A stretch of 64,000 nucleotides of DNA from Acidihalobacter ferrooxydans (GTDB lineage Bacteria > Pseudomonadota > Gammaproteobacteria > DSM-5130 > Acidihalobacteraceae): NCBI RefSeq assembly GCF_001975725.1, contig NZ_CP019434.1:1203041-1267040 (forward strand). The letters are read 5' to 3'. Each line of letters opens with the position of its first letter. The first letter of the stretch is position 1. The position numbers were made by a program, and so were the translations under genes. Below are positions 45,860-55,702 of the stretch, piece after piece. The notes beneath the pieces were generated by a model, which saw only the letters and a list, made by a program, of their open reading frames with translations, was not told the origin of the DNA and searched no databases.

Positions 45860-47678
45860 CGTAGTTACGGCGGATTTTGAACCGGTTGGGCAGCAGGGCT
45901 TCGACGACCCAGCGCAGGCTTTGGCGCAGGTAGCCGCGGGCTTCAAAGCGGCGCGTCGAGCTTGCGACCTGGTTGGTCGGGACGAAGAAAAACCGCCCGT
46001 AGCGACGGCATTCGCGGATAAACGCGAGATCTTCGCTGAAGTTGAGTTCTTCGCGAAACCCGATGCCGCGGGCGATCGGCGTTCGGGCGAGCTGGATGGC
46101 GTAGGAGGTCTTGGTCAGTCGATGAATGATGTCGTAGACCGTGAACCAGGCGCGGGCGTACAGCCGTTTGTTGGGCTGCGGGCGGACTTCGGTGGTGCCG
46201 ACGCTGAGACCGTCGCCGCTGTGGCGATTCAGCCAGGTGTTGAGCTGGTGCAGGAAGTTCACGCCAAGACGTGTATCCGCATCGCAGAAAACAACCCACT
46301 CGGAATCGCCCGAGACCGCCGCGAGGCCGGCGTTCTTTGCGCGCGACACGCCCTTGTCGCTTTGCAGAACGCGGATGCGGCCCGCGCCATGCGAGGGGTC
46401 GTCGGCAATTCGTTGAGCGATTTCCAGCGTGGCGTCGGTCGAGCCGTTTTCGACCACGATGATTTCCATGCGGTCGGCGGGATAACGTTGCGCCAGCAGA
46501 CAACGCAGAGTGGGCTCCAGTTCGTCCTCCTCGTTGTGTGCCGGGATGACGATGGAGATGAAGTGCTTGCGCAGCAGGCTTTCCATGCTGGCGTTGATGC
46601 GGCGGAGCGATTCGGCGGTCCGCCAGGGCGGTTGGAACAGAGTGGTTTGCTGACAGGCGTCGAGGGTCTGGCCAAGTTCGCCCACCGCGTGCTGGTCGCG
46701 GGTGACGTAGTAGTCCTGACTGCTGAGGAAATACGCCAGATATTCCTGTTCGGTCTGATTCGGCGTGGGAATGAGCAGGGCGCGCTTGTCGTGTTCGACC
46801 AGATCCATGACCGTGGTGTAGCCCGCGCGGGAAACGACGCAGCGGGCGCGATTGAACAGCTCCTGCCGCAGTTGTCCGCTAGCGATGGGGTAAATTTCGA
46901 GACTTTCGCAGCGGTAGGTTTCGTACAGGGCGGCGTCGTCCTGAGCGTTGCCGAGAACGAAGACCTTGCGGCCCGGCAGTTTGCTCGCCTGGTCGAGTAG
47001 TTCGCGAATGAACGACCCTTTATGTTCGAGGAGATAGCCGCTGATCACGAACAGGTAATCGATATCCTGGGCGATTTCGAGGTGCGGGTAGGATGACAGC
47101 ACGCCGATAAAGCGATGCGGGCAGCGATGCAAATTCGGCGTATGCGCGAGATTGCCGGCCAGATTGGCATTCGGGCCGGCATAGTCAGGTATGAATAGAA
47201 GATCAAACTGCCGCAGGGCGGCGACGTTGACATGCTCGGTCAGCCAGGAGGTCTCGCGCAGCCATTTCGGCGGGATGAATGCGATCTGGTGCGAAAGTAC
47301 GAATGACGGAGTCCAGTGGCTGTGGAAGCCGTAACGCCCGTCGCTGAATATGAAATCGTAATCCGCGGCAATCGATTGAACGAAACGGTGTTCACGACGG
47401 ATGATGTACCAGGTTCGTAGCAGGTCAATGATCAGATACCCGTACAGGCGCCAGCCAGTGCCGCGTTCCAGCGGGGGATAATCGGCCATTTCCTGGAAGG
47501 TCACATGCGCTTCGCCGTCGAGTTCCATGCGCAGGAAGGCGAGCGCATTACCGGTCGAGATGATGGTTAGCTCATAACCGCGATTCAGATACTCGCGCAC
47601 CACCGCGAGACTTCGGGTGGCGTGGCCGAGTCCGAGCGAACTGATCGTGAACAGGGCGCGAGGCGTATAGGCAGACAT
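45846..47678 (-). CDS. Two-domain glycosyltransferase (GT-B/MurG-like plus GT2)
   Basis: A 610-residue fusion. Residues ~1-355 are a GT-B domain of the MurG/UGT type: ISSLGLGHATRSLAVVREYL at the start and the donor site LVEHDKRALLIPTPNQTEQE. Residues ~370-610 are a GT2 domain: FISIVIPAHNEEDELEPTL, VENGSTDATLEIA and VVFCDADTRLG (DxD-type). Both have intact-looking motifs, suggesting two successive sugar transfers. It heads the operon with DedA, MoxR, DUF58 and transglutaminase genes. The product is unknown; a lipid-linked or membrane glycolipid is a reasonable guess given DedA. Confidence 0.8.
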   Translation of the reverse strand: MSAYTPRALFTISSLGLGHATRSLAVVREYLNRGYELTIISTGNALAFLRMELDGEAHVTFQEMADYPPLERGTGWRLYGYLIIDLLRTWYIIRREHRFVQSIAADYDFIFSDGRYGFHSHWTPSFVLSHQIAFIPPKWLRETSWLTEHVNVAALRQFDLLFIPDYAGPNANLAGNLAHTPNLHRCPHRFIGVLSSYPHLEIAQDIDYLFVISGYLLEHKGSFIRELLDQASKLPGRKVFVLGNAQDDAALYETYRCESLEIYPIASGQLRQELFNRARCVVSRAGYTTVMDLVEHDKRALLIPTPNQTEQEYLAYFLSSQDYYVTRDQHAVGELGQTLDACQQTTLFQPPWRTAESLRRINASMESLLRKHFISIVIPAHNEEDELEPTLRCLLAQRYPADRMEIIVVENGSTDATLEIAQRIADDPSHGAGRIRVLQSDKGVSRAKNAGLAAVSGDSEWVVFCDADTRLGVNFLHQLNTWLNRHSGDGLSVGTTEVRPQPNKRLYARAWFTVYDIIHRLTKTSYAIQLARTPIARGIGFREELNFSEDLAFIRECRRYGRFFFVPTNQVASSTRRFEARGYLRQSLRWVVEALLPNRFKIRRNYDVIR

Positions 47679-48292
47679 CGTGTGTGTGTTATGCCGATGC
47701 TAAGGATGTGGTTAACGCCAGTCTTGCCAAGGGCGGATTTCGCGTATTGAACATATTCGTTCTGATCTGTATGAATGGAGTGCCCCGGAAGGGGTCTGAA
47801 CCTCGACCTGCCCCTTAGTGAAGTGCTGATTGAGTGATGAACGTCGAGCAATCAGCCGGGGGGCGTTTTGAATCCGCTCTTTCCCTGACGCCGGTGCGCG
47901 CGTGCATAGTTGGTCAGCCGTTCCTCAGGTGAGGTAAACCCGGATACGCCATTTAGCGATGCGCTCATGCTTTATTTTTGAATCCAGAGGGAATTTTCTT
48001 CGTTCGGGCATAGGGCAGGCTATGCCGCTCACTCGGAGGATTCCCTGTGAATACAGATTTCCGCACGATTTTTTACCGCCTGACGGAGCATCCGGCCAAT
48101 TCTGGGCGAAGAATAACATGCGTGAAGAGGTCGGCGAATAGGGTGACGATTACTCGTAGGACATCAGGGCGGGGGTGAGCATGCCTTCGCCTGGCCCTTT
48201 GCGGGCGGCCGAATCTGTTCGGCCCGGTGCATGTCCAATGGCCGTATGCGGGGTTGCGGAGGCCGCATCAGCCCGATGCGGTCGGGTGCGGA
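47679..48292. other. 614-bp intergenic region with a long hairpin
   Basis: No convincing coding sequence is present on either strand. The region contains the long imperfect palindrome at 47985-48049, described separately, and a CCCC-GGAA-GGGG mini-hairpin near 47793. It separates the glycosyltransferase 5' end from the 3' end of folD; both genes are on the minus strand, so the operon promoter for the glycosyltransferase is expected near 47700. Confidence 0.6.
47985..48049. other. Long nested palindrome, candidate structured RNA or repeat
   Basis: The outer arms CAGAGGGAAT and ATTCCCTGTG pair at 9 of 10 positions. The inner arms GGCATAG and CTATGCC are perfect around a GGCAGG loop. The 12-14 nt between them pair partially with G-U steps. 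The result is a ~65-nt rod-like hairpin in a gene-free stretch. No T-run follows. No second copy is seen in this window. Confidence 0.5.
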
Positions 48293-49156
48293 CTACTCCG
48301 GGCTGCGTTGGCGCCGGGTGTAGGCGCTGAGTGTGTTCTGCAGCAGCATTGCGCGCGTCATGGGGCCGACGCCGCCCGGCACCGGGGTTATTTTGCCGGC
48401 GCGTTCACGGGCCGTGGCAAACTCCAGGTCACCCGTGACCCGTCCGCTTTTGTCGCGGTGCATGCCGACATCGATAACGGTCGCGCCCGGTTTGATCCAG
48501 TCGCTGTTGACGATACCGCGTTTGCCAACGCCTACCACGAGGATGTCGGCAGACTCGACGTAAGGCCGCAGGTTGCGGGTGAATCGATGGCAGATGGTCA
48601 CCGTGGCGCCGGCCAGCAGCAACTCCAGTGCCATCGGTCTGCCTACAATGTTGGAGGCGCCGACGACGGTCGCATGGCGGCCTTTGTATGTCTCGCCGGC
48701 GCGGTCGAGCAAGTGAATGATGCCGTACGGGGTACAGGGGCGCAGCGTGGGCAGGCGCAAGCTCAGCCGGCCGACGTTATAGGGATGGAATCCGTCCACG
48801 TCCTTCGTTGGCGAAATGCGTTCGATCACCGTTTCGGTGTCAATGTGCTGGGGAACCGGTAGCTGCACAAGGATACCGTCGACTGTGTCATCGGCGTTCA
48901 GACGGTCGATGAGGTCGAGCAATTCGTGTTGCGTGGTCTGGGCGGAGAGCAAATGCGCCTGCGAGGTAAAACCGACCTGCGCGCAGTCTTCGCGCTTCTT
49001 GCGCACGTAAATCTGCGAGGCAGGGTCTTCGCCAACCAGAATCACGGCCAGCCCCGGTATGCGCTGGCCTTTGGCACGGAGATTTTCGACTGCATGGGTG
49101 ATTTCGTCGAGCAGGAGGCCTGCTTCGGCTTTGCCGTCGATAAGCGCGGCGGTCAT
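48293..49156 (-). CDS. folD: Bifunctional methylene-THF dehydrogenase/cyclohydrolase
   Basis: A 287-residue FolD. The first domain shows [20 protein letters not shown] with the active-site Lys and [15 protein letters not shown]. The NADP-binding domain has [18 protein letters not shown] and the C-terminal [19 protein letters not shown]. It converts methylene-THF to formyl-THF in one-carbon metabolism. It stands as a single gene. Confidence 0.97.
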   Translation of the reverse strand: MTAALIDGKAEAGLLLDEITHAVENLRAKGQRIPGLAVILVGEDPASQIYVRKKREDCAQVGFTSQAHLLSAQTTQHELLDLIDRLNADDTVDGILVQLPVPQHIDTETVIERISPTKDVDGFHPYNVGRLSLRLPTLRPCTPYGIIHLLDRAGETYKGRHATVVGASNIVGRPMALELLLAGATVTICHRFTRNLRPYVESADILVVGVGKRGIVNSDWIKPGATVIDVGMHRDKSGRVTGDLEFATARERAGKITPVPGGVGPMTRAMLLQNTLSAYTRRQRSPE

Positions 49157-49497
49157 TGGCGCGTGTCCTCAGGATTGCAGGGTGATGCGATGTCAGCACT
49201 CGTTGTGAAACATCGAGGCCAGGAGCCTGTCGGACTTGGAAAGGATAGCTGCAGCGATGGGATAATGGGTCCCTTTTCCGCTCGCCTCGCGTCGATCTTC
49301 CAAGTCCGACAGACTCCTTGGTGAGGCGCGATTCTCGCACTTACCCCCCGATACCAGCAAGCCGGCAGTTGGAATGGCGCGTTGATAGCGTGTGATGCTT
49401 TTTCGCGCCCGGCGCGCCGTCTGCAGAACTTCGAGAAACTGACAATGCGAGAAATAGACCTGCATGCGTAATTGTTACGCCAGAGCGGGCGGCCGTT
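49157..49497. other. 341-bp intergenic region with short repeat B
   Basis: It contains repeat B copy 4 (49221-49318), which lies in the folD leader. The remainder shows no gene and no clear terminator for the FUSC gene that ends at 49498. Confidence 0.6.
49221..49318 (+). repeat. Dispersed repeat family B, short copy 4
   Basis: 98 bp with very well-kept inverted ends: AGGAGCCTGTCGGACTTGGA on the left and TTCCAAGTCCGACAGACTCCT on the right in pieces. The left half, including GCGATGGGATAATGGG, is intact; about 60 bp of the centre found in other copies is missing. It looks like an internal deletion derivative, as commonly seen for MITEs. Confidence 0.88.
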
Positions 49498-51723
49498 TCA
49501 GGCGGAATCGCTTGCAGCGGGAGGTTTCGAGCGCGTGCTCTTTGCTTTGTGCTTGTCAACGAGCAGGTTCAAACACGCTGGATACAACGCCGTGAGATCG
49601 GTTGCGATTTTGCGCAGCAACGGTTCGAGCAGTAACTGCTGGCCAAGGTCGTGCGCATCCGGATCGAAGGGGGCCGCGTCACACAAGGCCGAATGGGCCG
49701 TTTCGAATGCGCTGATATCGGGCTGTTCCGCGCCGGGGTTTTCAAGATACGCGCTCATCTGGTCGAGCGTCGTCAACAGGGCTTTTGTCCAGATGCGCAA
49801 GGTGTGCTCGGGATAGGCGCGCAGCGGTGTGCCGAGATGCCCGGCCACGGCATTGAGATGGCGTGCCAGGCGGTTGTTGTAGAGCGTCGCACTGGTCACT
49901 GCGGTTACATCGATGCCGCGATGCGCGGGTTCGGCGCAAAAGCTCTGGCGGGAAAGTTCGAGATTGACCGCTTCAAGTTCGCTCAGGCGGCGCAATTCAT
50001 GCGTGTGTTGGTCGAATGTTCCGCCCGCGAGCAAGCCGTCGAAAACGGCCTGCGCGAAATTCCGGTTGGCGCGCAGCGCCTTCGAGACTTGCATGGGTAA
50101 TCGTTCACGCTGCCAGATTGGCCAGAGTACATACGCGGCGCCCATCGCCAGCGCCGCGCCACCCAGCGTGTACGCGATTCGTGCGAAGATTTCCGTGTAC
50201 GTGTTCGCGGCAAGCAGATGCAGCAGAAGTATGATGAATGGCGTTAGAAAAGCCACGCCCCAGGCGTAACGATCCTGCCAGAACCAGACCGTGAAAAAGA
50301 TCAGCGGCACGAGCAGCCATCGAATAATGGAGTCATCGGGTACCAGTATAAAGAGGATGCCGGCGAAGAGGACACCGGCGAGCGTACCCAGCGAGCGTTG
50401 CAAGGCACGCCCCCGGGTATCGCTGAATTCGGGTTGCAGGATGACGAGTACGGTCAGTGGAATCCATAACCCGTCCGGCAATTTGAACAGCGTGTAAACG
50501 AGTATGCCCAGCGCGCTGGTCAGGCTGAGGCGCGCGGCGTGGCGCAGCAGCAGCGAGTGGCGGTCGAAGTTGGAGCGCAGTGCGCTGCGGCCGCGCTGCA
50601 ACAGGTCGAGCAGGTATACGCGCGGCAACAGACGCTCGGCCCATCCATGCTCCGGCCCGAACAGTTGCGTCAGGGTCTCGCTGGCATTGAGCAGGTGCTG
50701 GCGGATGCGTTCCAGCAGTTGCCGGGCCTGTTCGAGCCGGGTCTGCAGTTCCAGCTCACCTGAATTGCCGGGCTGCACGTCGGCCAGCTGTGCGCGCAGG
50801 GTGTTGAGTTGTCGCGTGCTTGCTTCCAGATCGATATTTCCGCGCCCCTGTTCGAGCACCTGTCCCAGTTGCAAGACCGTTTCACGGATGCCGTCGATGG
50901 CTTGATGATAGGCGCGCAGGGCCGATTGCAGGGCGGGATTGTCCGGCGCATGTGGTTCTGGTCCGAGTTCGGCCAGGCTGACGGCACTGGCGCCGATGCG
51001 GGCCGCCGCGCGGGTCAACAGAAACAGGCGCGGCGGCGAGAAACGACTGCCATCGATGGCTCCGTCGATAGTGCCGATGGCCGCGCGGGTCTGCTCGATT
51101 TTTTGGCGCAGGGCCTGATAATGACGCATGAGCACGGCTTCATCGGCCCGATTGGCGCAACATGCGGCGCCGTGGAGCAACGCGGCGGCTTCGCTGAAGC
51201 ATTGCGCCAGTTCGTGTTCGTAGCGCTTGTAAGGATGCAGACTCCAGGCCGACAGGGCCAGTAACAGCGCCCAGGCCGCCCCGAGCGCCACGGCGCCACT
51301 TTGCTCAAATAGGGGAATGGGCGTTGCAGCGAGGGCGGTTCCAATCAGGAATGCGATGCCGCTGGTCATGCCCAGCGCGGCAATATGCTGGCCGAAACTT
51401 CGCGACATGCCGATAACAAAGCCCAGGCCAGCCATGCCCAGGGTTGCCGCCCACCAGTGGTGCATAAGTATGCCACCCAGGGCGACGCTGAGCGGCAACA
51501 GAACGCAGGCGAGCATCAACGTCAGCATGCGGCCACGATAGGAATTGCCGACATCGCCCAGGGTGCCGAGCAGAGCACCGATGCCGATCAGCAGGCCGAA
51601 GCTGGAGTGGCCCACGGCGTGGAATGCCAGCAAGGGCACGCCGATGGCGAACATGCCGCGCACGGCCTTGGCGGTCTGCAGGGCATCGGGTAGCGCCGAA
51701 ATCCATTCATGGCGTGTACGCAT
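49498..51723 (-). CDS. FUSC/YccS family inner-membrane protein
   Basis: A 741-residue protein with two clusters of membrane helices (about residues 20-165 and 400-530) separated by a long soluble helical region. This is the duplicated layout of FUSC/YccS proteins. KLPDGLWIPLTVLVILQPEF in the second cluster and LQRSLGTLAGVLFAGILFIL are typical. Relatives include the p-hydroxybenzoic acid efflux component AaeB, so efflux of an organic anion is possible. The C-terminal tail is Lys-rich (VDKHKAKSTRSKPPA). No partner gene is adjacent. Confidence 0.8.
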   Translation of the reverse strand: MRTRHEWISALPDALQTAKAVRGMFAIGVPLLAFHAVGHSSFGLLIGIGALLGTLGDVGNSYRGRMLTLMLACVLLPLSVALGGILMHHWWAATLGMAGLGFVIGMSRSFGQHIAALGMTSGIAFLIGTALAATPIPLFEQSGAVALGAAWALLLALSAWSLHPYKRYEHELAQCFSEAAALLHGAACCANRADEAVLMRHYQALRQKIEQTRAAIGTIDGAIDGSRFSPPRLFLLTRAAARIGASAVSLAELGPEPHAPDNPALQSALRAYHQAIDGIRETVLQLGQVLEQGRGNIDLEASTRQLNTLRAQLADVQPGNSGELELQTRLEQARQLLERIRQHLLNASETLTQLFGPEHGWAERLLPRVYLLDLLQRGRSALRSNFDRHSLLLRHAARLSLTSALGILVYTLFKLPDGLWIPLTVLVILQPEFSDTRGRALQRSLGTLAGVLFAGILFILVPDDSIIRWLLVPLIFFTVWFWQDRYAWGVAFLTPFIILLLHLLAANTYTEIFARIAYTLGGAALAMGAAYVLWPIWQRERLPMQVSKALRANRNFAQAVFDGLLAGGTFDQHTHELRRLSELEAVNLELSRQSFCAEPAHRGIDVTAVTSATLYNNRLARHLNAVAGHLGTPLRAYPEHTLRIWTKALLTTLDQMSAYLENPGAEQPDISAFETAHSALCDAAPFDPDAHDLGQQLLLEPLLRKIATDLTALYPACLNLLVDKHKAKSTRSKPPAASDSA

Positions 51724-52133
51724 AATGGATCGAGAATGCCCTTTCCATAGCGCTGGTTCAACTCAAACAAACCACTAGAAGCGGGGTCCTTGCTTGCTCT
51801 TTGAACCCACAGCTTTTTTGCGCGTGGATTGGGCTGCGATACCGCGTTCTTAAGAAAAAAATCTTTTAATACAGTGAGATGATGAATCGTCAGTTGTGTT
51901 GATGGAGTATCTGAGTTCAAGGCGAATGAAGCGCGATGGGATGACGGATTGCGACCTCATTCCGGCTCATCGCGGTCATTTTTCATATTCGATAGGCACT
52001 TGGGCGCGAACCCTATTCTGCGTATGAAATGATTGCGCGTGAAATGACTTGACTTTAAAGCTAACTATAGGCTTTAGACTACATCTCATTCCGATGAAAC
52101 GTATTCCGGTCGGAGCCGAAGCACGAGGACATC
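51724..52133. other. 410-bp intergenic region: copper operon promoter
   Basis: The region between the divergent FUSC and merR genes. The right part carries the MerR-type promoter (52049-52080). The left part is AT-richer than its neighbours near 51850-51880, with no gene or clear terminator. Confidence 0.6.
52049..52080 (+). promoter_or_regulatory. MerR-type promoter/operator of the copper operon
   Basis: TTGACT (52049-52054) and TAGACT (52075-52080) are separated by 20 bp, the overlong spacer that MerR-family activators correct by DNA distortion. A dyad TAAAGC/GCTTTA with a 9-bp centre lies in the spacer (52056-52076). It lies 53 bp before the merR ATG and would drive the regulator and copA together. 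Confidence 0.75.
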
Positions 52134-52544
52134 ATGGATAAATTGCTCACTATTGGCGCCCTGGCGCGTACCGAACGACTGGCACCAGAGACGCTGCGCT
52201 ATTACGAACGCGTCGGGCTGATCGAGCCGACCCGTCGCACCGCATCGAACTATCGTCTGTACGGGCCGGAGGCCAAGCGGCGGCTGCGTTTCATCCGCCG
52301 CGCCCAGACGCCGGGTTTTTCGCTGGCCGAGATCGGTGAGCTGCTTTCTCTGCACGCCCGGCCCGAAGCGGACATGGGCGCGGTCAAGGCGTTGACAGAG
52401 GAAAAGATCAGCGATATCGACCAGAAAATCGCGGATCTGCAACGTATGCGGGCGGGGCTCGATGCGCTGGCCGGGCAATGTCCCGGTCACGGTTCCACCG
52501 CCGAATGTCCGATTCTGGGCGCACTCTTGAGGGAGGATCAGTAA
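52134..52544 (+). CDS. MerR-family heavy-metal (copper) regulator, CueR-like
   Basis: A 136-residue regulator. The winged-helix start is [27 protein letters not shown], with a dimerisation helix and a metal loop [10 protein letters not shown] (Cys116, Cys125, with His119). E. coli CueR has Ser77 in the helix; the aligned residue here is Met81 (PEADMGAVK). The loop is one residue longer than in CueR. These features leave metal choice open, but co-transcription with copA and copper proteins points to copper. The stop overlaps the copA start (TAATG). Confidence 0.85.
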   Translation: MDKLLTIGALARTERLAPETLRYYERVGLIEPTRRTASNYRLYGPEAKRRLRFIRRAQTPGFSLAEIGELLSLHARPEADMGAVKALTEEKISDIDQKIADLQRMRAGLDALAGQCPGHGSTAECPILGALLREDQ

Positions 52545-55009
52545 TGGATGCGAGTGTACCGCTCAAGACGCTGCAAATCGATGTCGAAGGCATGACGTGC
52601 GCCTCCTGCAGTGCGCGCGTGGAGCGCGGACTCAATAAATTGCCGGGCGTGGTCGAGGCGGGCGTGAACCTGGCCACCGAGCGCGCCGAACTGCGTTTCG
52701 ATCCCCGGCAACTGGATGCCAATCGCATCGTCGAAGCGATCCGTGAGACCGGTTACACGCCGGTGAGCGCCGAGGTCGATCTAGCGGTCGAAGGCATGAC
52801 GTGTGCCTCCTGCGTGGGCCGGGTGGAACGCGCGCTCAAACGTGCTTCAGGCGTGTTGGAGGCCACGGTGAACCTGGCCACCGAGCGCGCCCACGTGCGT
52901 TATCTGCCGGCCATGACCGATCCGGCGACACTCGCCGCCGTTGTGGCCGAAGCCGGCTATGCAGCGCAGCCGGTCGGCGAAACCGGTGTGGATGAGAACC
53001 AAAAGCGCCGCGATTCATTGCGCGCGATGGGCCGGGATGTCGCCATCGCAGCCAGTCTGGCCGTGGTCATTATGGTGCTGTCCATGGGTGGCGCTTTCAT
53101 TCCTGCTTTCGAGCATGCGCTGCAGGCGTCCAGCCCGTTTGCGCATTTCTGGGACTGGGTGCAGTGGGTGCTTGCGAGCGTGGTGTTGTTCGGCCCGGGG
53201 CTGCGGTTTTTCCGCCCGGGCTGGATTGCCTACCGGCATCTGTCACCGGATATGAACTCCCTGGTTGCCACCGGTACCGGCGCGGCCTGGGCCTATAGCA
53301 CGCTGGTGCTGCTCGCTCCGATGCTGTTCCCGGCGGTGGCGCGGCATGTGTATTTCGATTCGGCGGCGGTGGTGATCGCGGCGGTTTTGTTTGGCAAGTA
53401 TCTGGAAGAGCTGGCCAAGGGCCGCACCTCGTCGGCCATTCGCAAGCTGGTCGGGTTGCAGGCCAAGACGGCGCGCCGGCTGCAGGCTGACGGGTCGGAA
53501 GTGGAGGTGCCGATGGCCCAGTTGCGTGTCGGCGATCGCGTGGCGGTGCGCCCGGGCGAGCGTATTCCGGTGGATGGTCAGGTGGTCGAGGGAAGTGCGC
53601 ATGTGGACGAGGCGATGCTTACCGGCGAGCCGCTGCCGGTGTCCAAGACGGTGGGCGACACGGTGGTGGGTGGCACCGTGGATCAGGACGGGCGGTTGGT
53701 GATCGAGGCTGCCTCGGTTGGCCGTGACACGGTACTGGCGCAGATCATCAAGCTGGTTGAAAGCGCGCAGACCGGCAAGTTGCCGATCCAGGGCGTGGCC
53801 GACCGCGTGGTGCGCATCTTCTCGCCGGTGGTGATTGTCATCGCCGTCGCTGCCTTTAGCGTGTGGCTGCTGCTCGGCGCCAACATCAGCGTCGCGCTGG
53901 TGGCGGCGGTGGCGGTGCTGGTGGTGGCCTGTCCCTGCGCCATGGGGCTGGCCACGCCGGCGGCGATCATGGTTGGGACCGGACGCGCGGCTGAACTGGG
54001 GGTGCTGTTCCGCAAGGGCGAAGCACTGGAGACGCTCTCGCATGTGGACACGGTGCTGTTCGACAAGACCGGCACCCTGACCGAGGGCCGGCCAACGCTG
54101 GGTGTGGTCGAAGGGCCGCAGGCGGATCTGGCGCTGCGTCTGGCAGGCGCGCTGGAAGCGGCATCCGAGCACCCATTGGCGCGGGCCATCGTCGCAGCAG
54201 CGCAGGAGCGCCAGCTGGAACTGCCCAGCGTTAAGGACTTCAAGGCCGTCGCCGGTTACGGTATCGAGGGTTGCGTCGAAGGCCAGCAGGTGCGGGTCGG
54301 CGCGCGCCGTTTCATGGACCGCGTAGGGATCGACCTCGGCGCGCTGGCGGAACGGGCGGCGGCGCTTGAAGCTGAAGGCAGTACGGTGGTGTTCGCCGCC
54401 GCCGATGGTCAGGTGTTGGGGTTGCTGGCGATCGCCGACCGCATCAAGCCCGAGGCGCGTGCGCTGGTAGGCGCCTTGCGTGATCGCGGCCTGCGCGTGG
54501 CCATGGTCACCGGGGATGCGCGCCGCACCGCCGAGGCGGTGGCCGCCAGTCTCGGCATCGGGGACATCCACGCCGAGGTGCTGCCGCAGGACAAGGCCCG
54601 CGTGGTCACCGAACTGCAGCAGGCTGGTCGGCGGGTGGCCTTCGTCGGCGACGGCATCAACGACGCCCCGGCGCTGGCGCAGGCCGATGTGGGCATTGCG
54701 TTGGCCAGTGGTACTGACATCGCCATTGAAGCTGCGGATGTGACCCTGACCCACGGCCAGCTCGGTGAGGTGGTCACCGCACTGGATGCAGCGCGCAAGA
54801 CGCTGGGCAATATTCGCGGCAATCTGTTCTGGGCATTTTTCTACAACATTCTGCTGATCCCGATTGCTGCCGGTGTGGCTGCGCCACTGGGTATCCACCT
54901 CAGCCCGATGCTGGCCGGAATCGCTATGGGGCTGTCGTCGATCTTCGTGCTCGGCAACAGCCTGCGTCTGAAGCGTCTGCATGCCTGGCAGGCTGCGGTC
55001 GCCGGATAG
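52544..55009 (+). CDS. copA: Cu(I)-exporting P1B-type ATPase CopA
   Basis: An 821-residue P-type ATPase. Two N-terminal HMA domains each carry GMTCASC (Cys19/22 and Cys87/90). The transport motif [10 protein letters not shown] is near residue 463, the phosphorylation site [11 protein letters not shown] near 507, the nucleotide-domain HP in SEHPLARAI, and the hinge [10 protein letters not shown] near 702. This set defines Cu(I) exporters (P1B-1). It pumps copper out of the cytoplasm. The ATG at 52544 overlaps the regulator stop; GGGAGGA is the ribosome-binding site. Confidence 0.96.
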   Translation: MDASVPLKTLQIDVEGMTCASCSARVERGLNKLPGVVEAGVNLATERAELRFDPRQLDANRIVEAIRETGYTPVSAEVDLAVEGMTCASCVGRVERALKRASGVLEATVNLATERAHVRYLPAMTDPATLAAVVAEAGYAAQPVGETGVDENQKRRDSLRAMGRDVAIAASLAVVIMVLSMGGAFIPAFEHALQASSPFAHFWDWVQWVLASVVLFGPGLRFFRPGWIAYRHLSPDMNSLVATGTGAAWAYSTLVLLAPMLFPAVARHVYFDSAAVVIAAVLFGKYLEELAKGRTSSAIRKLVGLQAKTARRLQADGSEVEVPMAQLRVGDRVAVRPGERIPVDGQVVEGSAHVDEAMLTGEPLPVSKTVGDTVVGGTVDQDGRLVIEAASVGRDTVLAQIIKLVESAQTGKLPIQGVADRVVRIFSPVVIVIAVAAFSVWLLLGANISVALVAAVAVLVVACPCAMGLATPAAIMVGTGRAAELGVLFRKGEALETLSHVDTVLFDKTGTLTEGRPTLGVVEGPQADLALRLAGALEAASEHPLARAIVAAAQERQLELPSVKDFKAVAGYGIEGCVEGQQVRVGARRFMDRVGIDLGALAERAAALEAEGSTVVFAAADGQVLGLLAIADRIKPEARALVGALRDRGLRVAMVTGDARRTAEAVAASLGIGDIHAEVLPQDKARVVTELQQAGRRVAFVGDGINDAPALAQADVGIALASGTDIAIEAADVTLTHGQLGEVVTALDAARKTLGNIRGNLFWAFFYNILLIPIAAGVAAPLGIHLSPMLAGIAMGLSSIFVLGNSLRLKRLHAWQAAVAG

Positions 55010-55058
55010 TTCATTCATTCCAGGACATCTGGATTCAACCGAAAAGGAGTCATTAGCC

Positions 55059-55457
55059 ATGAGTCGAATCGTTTTTTCCGTTACCAGTCCCAACGACTAC
55101 GCCAGCACCGTGGAGCAGGTCACCGAAGCGCTCAAGAGCGAAGGGTTTGGCGTGCTCACCAGCATCGATGTGGCCGCCACGCTCAAGGCCAAGCTGGATG
55201 TAGAACACCGGCCTTACGTCATTCTCGGTGCCTGCAATCCGCATTACGCCCATCAGGCGCTGGAAGCAGTGCCCGATATCGGCGCGCTGCTGCCCTGCAA
55301 TGTGGTGGTGCGTGAGGAAGACGACGGCCGCGTCAGCGTGGTGTTCATGGATCCCGAATCCGTGCTGGGGCTGATCGCCGATCCAGCCGTCGAGAAGGTT
55401 GGCCATGATGTGGCCGAAAAGTTGCAGCGCGTGGCCGACGCCGTGGGCAAGGCCTGA
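55059..55457 (+). CDS. DUF302 domain-containing protein
   Basis: A 132-residue DUF302 protein. The family motif is [20 protein letters not shown] followed by [10 protein letters not shown], with two conserved cysteines, and [12 protein letters not shown]. The function is unknown; DUF302 genes recur near copper and sulfur metabolism genes. The ATG at 55059 follows an AAAAGGAG ribosome-binding site. The two Cys may bind copper, which is inference only. Confidence 0.85.
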   Translation: MSRIVFSVTSPNDYASTVEQVTEALKSEGFGVLTSIDVAATLKAKLDVEHRPYVILGACNPHYAHQALEAVPDIGALLPCNVVVREEDDGRVSVVFMDPESVLGLIADPAVEKVGHDVAEKLQRVADAVGKA

Positions 55458-55492
55458 ACGTTTATCCCATCCACGAAATCCAGGAGACGAAC

Positions 55493-55699
55493 ATGAGCAC
55501 AATCAATCTGAAGATCACCGGCATGACCTGCGAGCACTGCGTGCGTGCCGCCACCAAGGCGCTCGAAGGCGTGTCCGGCGTGGACAAGGCCGAGGTCACG
55601 CTGACCCCGGGTAGCGCTGTGGTGCACGGCGCGGCCGACCCGCAACAACTGATCGCAGCGGTCAAGGAAGAAGGCTACGACGCCGAGGTGCAGGGCTAG
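55493..55699 (+). CDS. copZ: Copper chaperone CopZ (HMA domain)
   Basis: A 68-residue single HMA domain with ITGMTCEHCVRAATKALEG (MxCxxC) near the N-terminus and a ferredoxin-like fold. It delivers Cu(I) to CopA or the regulator. It lies 3 bp before the glutaredoxin-like gene, so the two are co-expressed. Confidence 0.93.
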   Translation: MSTINLKITGMTCEHCVRAATKALEGVSGVDKAEVTLTPGSAVVHGAADPQQLIAAVKEEGYDAEVQG

Positions 55700-55702
55700 G
55701 TC

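Noticed and set aside
47959-48141. 60-codon open frame over the long palindrome
   Set aside because: The palindrome explains the sequence, and codon use is unlike neighbouring genes.
53243-55093. 616-codon minus-strand open frame
   Set aside because: It is antisense to copA and has no recognisable domain.
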